A stretch of DNA of 9,789 bases from contig CALMGA010000110.1 in NCBI GenBank assembly GCA_937863205.1, positions 1 through 9,789 on the forward strand. The letters are read 5' to 3'. The position numbers and the translations under genes were made by a program. The notes below the pieces were generated by a model. That model saw only the letters and a program-made list of their open reading frames with translations. It did no database searches and was not told where the DNA came from. This DNA comes from an uncultured Beijerinckiaceae bacterium (GTDB lineage: Bacteria > Pseudomonadota > Alphaproteobacteria > Rhizobiales > Beijerinckiaceae). This document shows, piece after piece, positions 1-6,079 of this stretch (positions are counted from its first letter, which is position 1; each line of letters starts with the position of its first letter).

Positions 1-2
1 GT

Positions 3-281
3 CCCGCCCTCCCCGCAATGGATCCTTCAACGCTCGCGCCTGCCGCGCACGGGCACGCCGCCTCGACGTCGGAGGCTGCCTTGCTCGCCATCGGCGACGA
101 CGCGTTGCAGCCTCGAACGTCGGTTCCACCACAGGACGTGGCAGAACCCGACGGAGTGCCGCCGGCCGGGCGCGTCGCCACAACGGCGACCGCCAAGCGC
201 CGCGAGCCTTTCGCCTGGGTGCGCACCAAGCTGCGGCCGGGCGAGAAGTGGAAGCGGCGGCTGCCGAAAGTCGCGTGGTAG
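3..281 (+). CDS. C-terminal fragment of an unidentified protein, truncated at the left edge
   Basis: The frame is open from the first base of the window and ends at TGA-type stop position 279-281 (TAG). The ATG at 18 is therefore probably internal and the gene probably begins upstream. The visible ~92 residues are a low-complexity Ala/Pro/Thr/Ser-rich stretch followed by a strongly basic, tryptophan-containing tail of about 25 residues (RREPFAWVRTKL, then EKWKRRLPKVAW). That layout fits a disordered linker ending in a conserved basic C-terminal motif. No membrane segment or catalytic motif is visible. I do not recognise the family. It could also be a small free-standing protein starting at the ATG at 18, but no Shine-Dalgarno sequence is visible in the few bases upstream. 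The next gene on the same strand starts 148 bases downstream, so the two need not share a transcript. Confidence 0.5.
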   Translation, partial: PALPAMDPSTLAPAAHGHAASTSEAALLAIGDDALQPRTSVPPQDVAEPDGVPPAGRVATTATAKRREPFAWVRTKLRPGEKWKRRLPKVAW

Positions 282-357
282 ACGCCTCCCACCCGATGCT
301 TGGCAACAAGTGCCGGATCCGAAGATCGACCACCGCGAAAGACGCAGCCGACGATCT

Positions 358-388
358 TTGCAAGTGAGGATCGCAGCACACATATCTT
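358..388 (+). promoter_or_regulatory. Weak candidate sigma-70-type promoter upstream of the Tim44-like gene
   Basis: A TTGCAA hexamer at 358-363 resembles a -35 box. It is followed by TATCTT at 383-388 (19-base spacer) or by CATATC at 381-386 (17-base spacer). The site lies about 40 bases before the chosen ATG at 430, in the only gap ahead of this gene. Matches to consensus are partial, so this is a suggestion from position and motif only. Confidence 0.2.
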
Positions 389-429
389 GCTCAGGCCATG
401 TGGCCGTGAACAGGCAGCCAGATCCTTCC

Positions 430-1401
430 ATGTCGACCGCTCCGTCCCTTTCCGGCTTGCCCAGGCCCAGCCTTCGCAAGCGACTTGCACCCCTCGCGAC
501 CGTTGCTTTCGTCGCTCTGGCTTCCCTCGCGCTCGTCGCCCCCGTCGAGGCGCGGCTCGGCGGGGGCGGCTCGTTCGGCAGCCGGGCATCGCGCACCTTC
601 AGCGCCCCCGCGGCCACGCCGACCGCACCGCGCGTGGCACCGATCGAGCGTTCGCAGACGGCGGCTCCCTTCAACAATGGTTTTGGCAGCAACGGATTCG
701 GCGTGGGCCGTCCCGGCTTCTTCGGCGGTGGCTTCGGCCGCGGGCTGATCGGAGGCTTCCTTGGCGCCGGCCTGTTCGGCATGCTCTTCGGCCAGGGCCT
801 GTTCGGTGGCATGGGCGGCGGCTTTTCCCTGATCGGGCTGCTGCTGCAGATCGGCCTGCTGTACCTCGCCTTCCGCTTCGTCATGGGCCTGATCCGGCGC
901 CAGCCGGCGTTCGGCGGCGCAGGCCGGTTCGGCTTCGGCGGCCCGGCATCCATCGGCGGCAGCGGTGGGCCGGCGCCGCGCGGCGTACCGATTTCGATCG
1001 CACCGGACGACTACCAGGTCTTCGAACAGCGTCTGATGGAAAGCCAAGCGGCTTATTCCAACCGCAACCTTCCCGCCTTGCGGCAGGTCGCGACGGCCGA
1101 GATGGCCGGAAACTTCGCTCAGGAGCTTGCCGGAAACGATCGCCGCGGCGTGGTGAACACCTTGTCCGACGTCCGTCTCCTTCAAGGCGACTTGTCGGAG
1201 GCTTGGCGCGAAGGTGGTTCGGACTATGCCTCGGTGGCGATGCGCTTCTCGCTGGTCGACGTCACCTCGGAACGGGTGTCGGGTCGGATCGTGTCCGGCA
1301 ATCCGGACGCGCCGCAGGAGGTAACGGAAGTATGGACGTTCGCGCGGCCAAGCGGCGCCGGCGCGAGGGCCTGGGTTCTTTCAGCGATTCAGCAGACCTG
1401 A
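430..1401 (+). CDS. Exported/membrane-anchored Tim44-like domain protein
   Basis: This 323-residue protein starts with basic residues and a hydrophobic core (about 20-38) ending in VEA, a plausible signal-peptidase site near residue 41. The mature N-terminus is the glycine/serine-rich RLGGGGSFGSR segment. Next come a Pro/Ala-rich linker, a very glycine-rich hydrophobic region (about 97-131, repeated GLFG-like units) and a likely membrane helix (about 132-152). Residues ~190-323 form a compact alpha+beta domain matching the Tim44-like (Tim44/MBA1) family, ending in a strand-rich EVWTFARP...WVLSAIQQT segment. This architecture is widespread in alphaproteobacteria, but its bacterial function is poorly defined; mitochondrial Tim44 works in protein import. 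The frame opens earlier with a GTG at 310. ATG 430 was chosen because it places the signal peptide at the N-terminus, although its ribosome binding site is weak. Family assignment is fairly sure, function is not. Confidence 0.8.
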   Translation: MSTAPSLSGLPRPSLRKRLAPLATVAFVALASLALVAPVEARLGGGGSFGSRASRTFSAPAATPTAPRVAPIERSQTAAPFNNGFGSNGFGVGRPGFFGGGFGRGLIGGFLGAGLFGMLFGQGLFGGMGGGFSLIGLLLQIGLLYLAFRFVMGLIRRQPAFGGAGRFGFGGPASIGGSGGPAPRGVPISIAPDDYQVFEQRLMESQAAYSNRNLPALRQVATAEMAGNFAQELAGNDRRGVVNTLSDVRLLQGDLSEAWREGGSDYASVAMRFSLVDVTSERVSGRIVSGNPDAPQEVTEVWTFARPSGAGARAWVLSAIQQT

Positions 1402-1538
1402 GCCCCGGCGCGGTCGGGAAACGGCCACCGGCTCGGGGGAACGCTCGTTTACCGCTCGCCGAGCTTGTTCGGAAAAGGACGATCCGCGACCTCGAACCTG
1501 GAGTATCCTCGCGCGACTTCCCTTGAGGATGGCGTATC

Positions 1539-2372
1539 ATGACCAAGGACGCGTTGCCTCCGACGCAGGGTGAGGTCCCGATGCCCTCTCGGGCCGCCGC
1601 CCCTTCGTCGTCGCTCCAATCTCCCGCCGCTCATCCTTCAAGTGCCGTTGATACCCTGAAACAAGCGATGCGTCGGGCGCGTCAGGACAATGCCGAGCGT
1701 GCGAGCGTGGTATCCGATCTGCGCACCGCCCGGTTCGGTCGGTTGGAACTGCTGTACGAGGCACTGAAGCCGCTCGTCGCCCAGATTCCTGCCGATGTCG
1801 ACACTATCGATGTCGGGCTCGTGCCGACGCTCAATCCGCGCCTCTTCATCGACATGATCGGCTTCATCGAGATGGGGCGCGATGCCCGGCAGTATCGTCT
1901 GCTGCAGGATACGCGCACCGGCCGCATCACCCTCGCCGAGAGCGAGGATGTGGACACGATGGTGGACGCGGTCACCGACTACGTCGCCCGCCGCCTCCTC
2001 GAACGCGACAAGGCGCTGGCCGCCGACACGCCGATATCGGTCGGTGCGGCTCCCCGCCCGGCCGCCGTGCCCGCCGGATCGCGACCTCTCAGCACGGTGA
2101 CGGTCGTGCCCGGTCCAGGATCCGAGCGGTCAAGACCCGACCAGTCGGGACCTCCGCCGTCCCGGCCGGTGCCGCACAAGCCTGCGGCCCCGAGATCTGA
2201 GCTTCCAAGATCTGCGCCTTCACGACCCGGGCCGAACCGGCCGCGGCGCTTCTCTCAACTCTTCACCATCGCCTTCTCCTTCCTCATCGACCTTCTCGGC
2301 TCGATCGCCCTCTTCTCGGCGCTGGCCTTCGTCGCATGGTACGTTTGGAACAGGCTTCACGTCGCGATCTGA
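1539..2372 (+). CDS. Conserved protein of unknown function with C-terminal membrane anchor
   Basis: The product has 277 residues. Residues 1-35 are a disordered Pro/Ser/Ala leader. Residues ~36-162 form the conserved globular part: a basic helix (TLKQAMRRARQDNAERASVV), then a segment rich in hydrophobic and acidic residues containing FIDMIGFIEMGRDARQYRLL and QDTRTGRI, then a helix VDAVTDYVARRLLERD. Residues ~163-237 are a Pro/Arg/Ser-rich linker. Residues ~241-268 are one strongly hydrophobic helix ending close to the C-terminus, so the protein is probably tail-anchored in the inner membrane with its bulk in the cytoplasm. I recall similar proteins in Hyphomicrobiales but know no named function. 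A GAGG at 1525-1528 precedes the ATG with a long spacer. ATG 1581 (MPSRAAAP) has a better-placed GAGG at 1572-1575 and is a credible alternative start that removes only disordered residues. The next gene begins 74 bases downstream and may be co-transcribed. Confidence 0.75.
   Translation: MTKDALPPTQGEVPMPSRAAAPSSSLQSPAAHPSSAVDTLKQAMRRARQDNAERASVVSDLRTARFGRLELLYEALKPLVAQIPADVDTIDVGLVPTLNPRLFIDMIGFIEMGRDARQYRLLQDTRTGRITLAESEDVDTMVDAVTDYVARRLLERDKALAADTPISVGAAPRPAAVPAGSRPLSTVTVVPGPGSERSRPDQSGPPPSRPVPHKPAAPRSELPRSAPSRPGPNRPRRFSQLFTIAFSFLIDLLGSIALFSALAFVAWYVWNRLHVAI
2193..2222 (+). repeat. Imperfect 15-bp tandem duplication in the Pro-rich linker
   Basis: Two adjacent 15-base units, both beginning AGATCTG, match at 12 of 15 positions. 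They encode the neighbouring pentapeptides RSELP and RSAPS in the linker of the membrane-anchored protein. The in-frame unit suggests linker growth by local duplication. Confidence 0.5.
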
Positions 2373-2446
2373 GGAAACGGCTGGGATCCTCGACCCGTCC
2401 GGGCTAAGCAGCCCCGTCCGACCGCTGGAGCGACCCGCCCTCCGCC

Positions 2447-3526
2447 ATGCCGCCGCCTGCCCCGTCGAACGCTCCCGCGCCGGGAGCCCCATCGCGCGCC
2501 CAGACCCGCGCGGTGCACCTGCTTGTGCGCGTCGCCGATGCCGCCGAGGCGGCGATCGCGGCGGCGGCGGGTGTGGACATGGTGGAAACCGATCGCGGCG
2601 CGGCCGGTGTCGTGCGCGCGGCCTTTCCCGGTCGCCTGCGGCTTCGCCTCGATCACCCGACAGCCGCCTCGCAGGCACGCCTTGGGGCGAAGCTGGCGGA
2701 GGCGGCGGCGCTGGGCGCCGACGAAGTGTCCTGCGACATGCCGGATTGGCCGGCGGCAGCGCAGCCGCCGGGATCACCCGCTCTCGTGGCGCGGCTGCCG
2801 CTGTCGCGCGCCTCGCGCGATGGCGTCGCCCGGTTGCGAAGCCGCGCCGATGCCATCGTCTTCGAGGTCGCGCCCGGCGAGCGCCTTTTCGACCTCGTGA
2901 GCATCGCCGAACTCGACGCCTGCGCGCAGGCCTGCCGCGCGCAGGCGCTGCCGTTCGGGATCAGCGGCAGCCTTGAAGCGCCCGACGTTGCTCGGCTGCT
3001 GCTGCTCGGCCCCGACGTTCTCGGGTTCGATTGTGCGGTGCGGGTCGGCCACCGCCCCGACGCGGCGCTCGACCCCTTCGCCCTTTGCGCCCTTCGCGAC
3101 CTGATCCCGCACGCTGGTGGCTCGCCCGCGCAGGAAGCCCCGGCTGGGAGCGACGTCGATCAGGTCTTCGTCCGCGACTTCGTCGTGCCCCTGTCGATCG
3201 GTGCCTACCGGGCCGAGCGGAACGCGCGGCAGAGGGTACGCTTCAGCGTCGAGGCCGAGGTGGCCCAGGGCTCGACACAGGGCCCGGCCCGGGTCGCCGC
3301 CGTCCCGCGCGACATGCGCGACGTCTTCTCCTACGACATCATCATCGAAACGATCCGCATGCTGGCCGAGCGGCCGCACGTTGCCTTCGTGGAAACGCTT
3401 GCCGAGGAGGTCGCCGCCTCGCTCCTCATGCAGCCGCGGCTGCTGGCCGTCACCGTGACGGTTGAAAAGCTCGACGTGGTGGACGGATCGGTCGGCGTCC
3501 GCATTCATCGCCGGCGCCAAGCCTGA
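2447..3526 (+). CDS. folB: Fusion of a degenerate MfnB/DUF556-like domain with dihydroneopterin aldolase (FolB)
   Basis: This 359-residue protein is about three times the length of a usual FolB (~120). Residues ~238-357 are a FolB domain, which cleaves 7,8-dihydroneopterin to 6-hydroxymethyl-7,8-dihydropterin and glycolaldehyde in cytoplasmic folate synthesis. The expected active-site residues are visible: E257 in YRAERN, Y296 in FSYD, E316 in VETLAEE and K341 in VEKLD, plus the C-terminal DGSVGVRI strand. Residues ~22-222 align by eye with archaeal MfnB, (5-formylfuran-3-yl)methyl phosphate synthase: HLLVRVADAAEA, GVDMVETDRG, LGADEVSCD, then the long match RLFDLVSIAELDAC...ISGS...DVLGFDCAVR. 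The lysines corresponding to MJ1099 K27 and K85 are D49 and S95, and K155 falls in a short deletion. The only lysine in the N-terminal domain is K82. A Pro/Ala/Gly linker (about 223-237) joins the domains. The start ATG 2447 has no good Shine-Dalgarno sequence. The stop overlaps the folP start (TGATG), implying translational coupling. Confidence 0.85.
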   Translation: MPPPAPSNAPAPGAPSRAQTRAVHLLVRVADAAEAAIAAAAGVDMVETDRGAAGVVRAAFPGRLRLRLDHPTAASQARLGAKLAEAAALGADEVSCDMPDWPAAAQPPGSPALVARLPLSRASRDGVARLRSRADAIVFEVAPGERLFDLVSIAELDACAQACRAQALPFGISGSLEAPDVARLLLLGPDVLGFDCAVRVGHRPDAALDPFALCALRDLIPHAGGSPAQEAPAGSDVDQVFVRDFVVPLSIGAYRAERNARQRVRFSVEAEVAQGSTQGPARVAAVPRDMRDVFSYDIIIETIRMLAERPHVAFVETLAEEVAASLLMQPRLLAVTVTVEKLDVVDGSVGVRIHRRRQA

Positions 3527-4368
3527 TGGGTGGCGGAGGGGACGCCAAGCGCGACGCCTTCTTCGCCGCTCTGGCCAGCGGCCCGCAGATCATGGGCATC
3601 CTCAACGTGACGCCCGACTCCTTCTCCGACGGCGGTCGTTTCCTGGCGCTCGATGCGGCCGACGCGCAAGCCCGACACCACCTCGCCGGAGGGGCGTCGA
3701 TCATCGACGTCGGCGCGAAATCGACCCGGCCCGGCCACGAGCGCATCGACGAAGCCACGGAGCTGGCGCGCCTCGCCCCGGTGCTCGCCGCCCTGATCGC
3801 CTCGCTCGACGTCGCCGTCTCGATCGATACGACCAAGGCGACCGTTGCCGCCGCCGCGATCGCGGCGGGCGCGGCCGTGGTCAACGATCAATGGGGGTTG
3901 CAGGGCGATCCGGCGATGGCCGACGTGGTCGCATCCGGCGGCGCCGGCCTCGTGATGATGCACAACGGCAGCCAAGGGCACGCCGACGTGATCGACACGA
4001 TGCGCCGCTTCTTCGACCGCTCGCTCGCCCTCGCCGACCGCGCCGGAATCCGGCGCGACAGGATCGTGCTCGATCCCGGCATCGGCTTCGGCAAGAGCCG
4101 GGCGCAGAACCTCCGCGCGCTGGGCGCGGGGGTGGCGAGCCTCCGCGACGCCTACCGGCTGCCCGTGCTCGTGGGGGCTTCGCGCAAGTCGCTGTTCGCC
4201 GCTCTGATCGGCGCCACCCGCGTCGAGGATCGGCTTGCCGGTACGCTTGCGGCGCATCTCCAGGCCTTCGCGAACGGCGCGGGCGTGTTCCGCGTCCACG
4301 ACTGCCGCGAACACCGCGATGCCCTGGCCGTCGCCAGGGCCATCATCCGCTCTTGCGACGATGCCTGA
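3526..4368 (+). CDS. folP: Dihydropteroate synthase
   Basis: DHPS joins 6-hydroxymethyl-dihydropterin pyrophosphate to p-aminobenzoate to give dihydropteroate, in the cytoplasm; it is the sulfonamide target. The 280-residue length is normal. All family motifs occur in order: MGILNVTPDSFSDGG (23-37, N27), DVGAKSTRPG (61-70, R68), VSIDTTKA (98-105, D101), VNDQWGLQ (119-126, N120), LDPGIGFGK (182-190, D183), VGASRKS (216-222, K221) and FRVHD (255-259, R256, H258). The usual GGESTRPG reads GAKSTRPG here, so a lysine replaces the common glutamate; the pterin and pABA loop residues are otherwise intact and I expect an active enzyme. The start ATG shares one base with the stop of the upstream folB fusion, so reinitiation is likely. 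folK overlaps the 3' end. An intact gene in this fol cluster argues for the main folate DHPS rather than a diverged paralogue. Confidence 0.96.
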   Translation: MGGGGDAKRDAFFAALASGPQIMGILNVTPDSFSDGGRFLALDAADAQARHHLAGGASIIDVGAKSTRPGHERIDEATELARLAPVLAALIASLDVAVSIDTTKATVAAAAIAAGAAVVNDQWGLQGDPAMADVVASGGAGLVMMHNGSQGHADVIDTMRRFFDRSLALADRAGIRRDRIVLDPGIGFGKSRAQNLRALGAGVASLRDAYRLPVLVGASRKSLFAALIGATRVEDRLAGTLAAHLQAFANGAGVFRVHDCREHRDALAVARAIIRSCDDA

Positions 4369-4864
4369 CTGGACCGCGATCGGCCTCGGGCTCGGCGGCA
4401 ACCTCGGCGACCCGGCGGCGGCGATCGCCGGGGCCCTGCGCTGCCTTGCCGGGCGAGGTCATCTGCGCATCGGGGCGGTGTCGTCGCTCTACCGCACCGC
4501 GCCGTGGGGACCTGTGGCGCAACCGGACTTCGCCAACGCCTGCGCGCTCGCCGCCACCGACCTTGCCCCGCGCGAGCTTCTGGCCGAAATCAAGGCGGTG
4601 GAAGTTCAGCTCGGGCGCCGGCTCGGCGAGCGCTGGGGCCCTCGCCTCATCGACATCGACATCCTGTTCTACGCCGGCTCGACCGTCGAGGCGCCCGATC
4701 TGGTGATCCCGCACGCCAGCCTGTTCGAGCGCGCCTTCGTTCTGGTGCCGCTGGCCGAGATCGCGCCCGACCTCGTCATCGCCGGCCGGCGGATCGTTGA
4801 GGCGGCCAACAGCCTGGATCGCGCCGATGTCAGGCCCTGGACACCGCGCGCGGATCGTTCCTGA
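4361..4864 (+). CDS. folK: 2-amino-4-hydroxy-6-hydroxymethyldihydropteridine pyrophosphokinase (HPPK)
   Basis: HPPK transfers pyrophosphate from ATP to 6-hydroxymethyl-7,8-dihydropterin, making the substrate of FolP. The 167-residue product has the family motifs in order: GLGGNLGDP (8-17), LYRTAPWGPVAQPDFAN (43-59), the RWGPRLIDIDIL signature (91-102) with the two metal-binding aspartates D98 and D100, and IPHASLFERAFVLVPLAEIAPD (116-137). The frame stays open upstream to an ATG at 4235, but that would overlap folP by more than 130 bases. ATG 4361 puts the first beta strand (WTAIGLGLGG) right at the N-terminus as in known HPPKs. It overlaps folP by 8 bases, so translation is probably coupled. 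The short C-terminal tail after ~150 is arginine-rich and not conserved in the family. Confidence 0.95.
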   Translation: MPDWTAIGLGLGGNLGDPAAAIAGALRCLAGRGHLRIGAVSSLYRTAPWGPVAQPDFANACALAATDLAPRELLAEIKAVEVQLGRRLGERWGPRLIDIDILFYAGSTVEAPDLVIPHASLFERAFVLVPLAEIAPDLVIAGRRIVEAANSLDRADVRPWTPRADRS

Positions 4865-4884
4865 CGGCGAAATCGCGCCGAGAT

Positions 4885-4894
4885 GCAACGTTGC
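4885..4894. promoter_or_regulatory. Perfect 10-bp palindrome in the folK-tal gap
   Basis: GCAACGTTGC reads identically on both strands and lies about 110 bases before the transaldolase start, in the 140-base gap where a tal promoter would be expected. A palindrome of this length could be half of an operator, but it may be chance. No convincing promoter hexamers with correct spacing were found next to it. Confidence 0.2.
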
Positions 4895-4993
4895 GCCGCG
4901 CGACTCGTTTGCCGGTCATAACGGCGGCGCAGTTCTTGCCGCGCGGCCGGACATCCTTCGCAAGGCGCCCGCCCGAGCCTCGCGAGCCCTCCC

Positions 4994-4999
4994 AAGGAG
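4994..4999 (+). promoter_or_regulatory. Strong ribosome binding site of the transaldolase gene
   Basis: AAGGAG ends 5 bases before ATG 5005. It is the best Shine-Dalgarno sequence in the window and decides between ATG 5005 and the upstream in-frame ATG at 4891. Confidence 0.85.
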
Positions 5000-5004
5000 C
5001 CCCC

Positions 5005-5961
5005 ATGACCTCCAAGCTCGACCAACTCAAGACCATGACCACGGTGGTCTGCGACTCCAGCGACTTCGGCAACCTCAAGGCGTTCGGCGTCACCGACTCG
5101 ACCACGAATCCTTCGCTGATCCTGAAGGCGGCCAAGGTCAGCAACTACGATTACCTGATCGAAGAGGCGGTGGTATGGGGCCGCGGCCGCAACGCGATGA
5201 CGAGCCAGATCACCGATCGCATCGCGGTCAGCTTCGGCGCCGAGCTGACCAAGATCGTGCCCGGCCGCGTTTCGACGGAGGTCGATGCCGACCTCAGCTT
5301 CGACACCGAGGCGACGATCGAGAAGGCGCACGCCATCATTGCCGACTATGCCGAGCGCGGCATCGACAAGAGCCGCATCCTGATCAAGGTCGCCGCGACC
5401 TGGGAAGGCATCCGCGCCGTCGAGCACCTGCAGAAGGAGGGCATCGACTGCAACGTGACGCTGATCTTCTCGCTCGCCCAGGCGATCGCCGCCGCCGATG
5501 CCGGCGCTTTCCTGGTTTCACCCTTCGTCGGTCGCATCATGGATTGGTACAAGACCAAGGAAGGCAAGACCTACACGAGCGAGACCGATCCCGGCGTGTT
5601 GTCGGTGCGCCAGATCTACAGCTACTACAAGGCCTACGGCATCAAGACGGTGGTGATGGGCGCCTCGTTCCGCAACACTGGCGAAATCGAGGGACTGGCC
5701 GGCTGCGACCGCCTGACCATCGCGCCCGAACTGCTGAAGGAATTGGCGGACGATGGCGGCGAACTCGTGCGCAAGCTCGACCCGCAGAAGGCCGCCAAGC
5801 AGGCGCCGGCGAAGATCGACATGAACGAGAAGACGTTCCGGCTGATGCTGAACATGGATGCGATGGCGACGGAAAAGCTCGCCGACGGCATCCGCCTCTT
5901 CGCCAAGGATCTCGGGACGCTTCGCGAGGTGGTGTCAACTCGCGTGCAGAAGGCTGCCTGA
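5005..5961 (+). CDS. tal: Transaldolase, long TalA/TalB type
   Basis: Transaldolase moves a dihydroxyacetone unit between sedoheptulose 7-phosphate and glyceraldehyde 3-phosphate in the non-oxidative pentose phosphate pathway (cytoplasm). The 318-residue product is collinear with E. coli TalB (317). Visible family features are TTVVCDSSD with D17, DSTTNPSLILKAA (31-43), PGRVSTEVDA (86-95, E92), RILIKVAATWEGIRA with the Schiff-base lysine K128, the CNVTLIFS segment (149-156), SPFVGRIMDWY (172-182) and VVMGASFRN (~217-225). The start at 5005 is supported by the AAGGAG five bases upstream and by the match of MTSKLDQL to the TalB N-terminus; the 38 extra residues from ATG 4891 do not look like protein. 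A 140-base gap separates it from folK, so it probably has its own promoter. It converges on the minus-strand ClC gene across 118 bases in which no good terminator was seen. Confidence 0.96.
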   Translation: MTSKLDQLKTMTTVVCDSSDFGNLKAFGVTDSTTNPSLILKAAKVSNYDYLIEEAVVWGRGRNAMTSQITDRIAVSFGAELTKIVPGRVSTEVDADLSFDTEATIEKAHAIIADYAERGIDKSRILIKVAATWEGIRAVEHLQKEGIDCNVTLIFSLAQAIAAADAGAFLVSPFVGRIMDWYKTKEGKTYTSETDPGVLSVRQIYSYYKAYGIKTVVMGASFRNTGEIEGLAGCDRLTIAPELLKELADDGGELVRKLDPQKAAKQAPAKIDMNEKTFRLMLNMDAMATEKLADGIRLFAKDLGTLREVVSTRVQKAA

Positions 5962-6079
5962 GCCGCCATCTCGCTTCGGCAGGATTGTCCGTGTCCCGGC
6001 AAACTGCGGTAGGCTCCAGTCGGTCTCTCGGGCGGGTCATCGCAGGCCTGTCCCGGTTGCGCTAGGGCTTGCTTTCGGG

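Noticed and set aside
27..1185. Long antisense frames (27-953 and 391-1185, minus) and the overlapping plus frame 300-1526
   Set aside because: They lie over the Tim44-like gene, are low-complexity Arg/Pro/Ala/Gln-rich, have no recognisable motif, and are typical by-products of high-GC third positions.
4235..4360. Upstream ATG (4235) as the folK start
   Set aside because: It would overlap folP by over 130 bases and add residues with no HPPK similarity; ATG 4361 gives the standard N-terminus.
2774..4706. Long frames over the fol cluster (2774-3520 minus, 3505-4401 minus, 3462-4706 plus)
   Set aside because: They shadow folB, folP and folK, whose motifs fix the coding frame; the translations are Arg/Ala-rich without family features.
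4891..4922. TTGCGC...CATAAC as a tal promoter
   Set aside because: The spacer is 20 bases and both hexamers match poorly.
4891..5004. Upstream ATG (4891) as the transaldolase start
   Set aside because: The AAGGAG at 4994-4999 and the TalB-like N-terminus support ATG 5005.
5962..6079. Terminator between tal and the ClC gene
   Set aside because: Only a 6-bp stem with a two-base bulge (around 5957-5983) and no T-run was found, so no intrinsic terminator is called.
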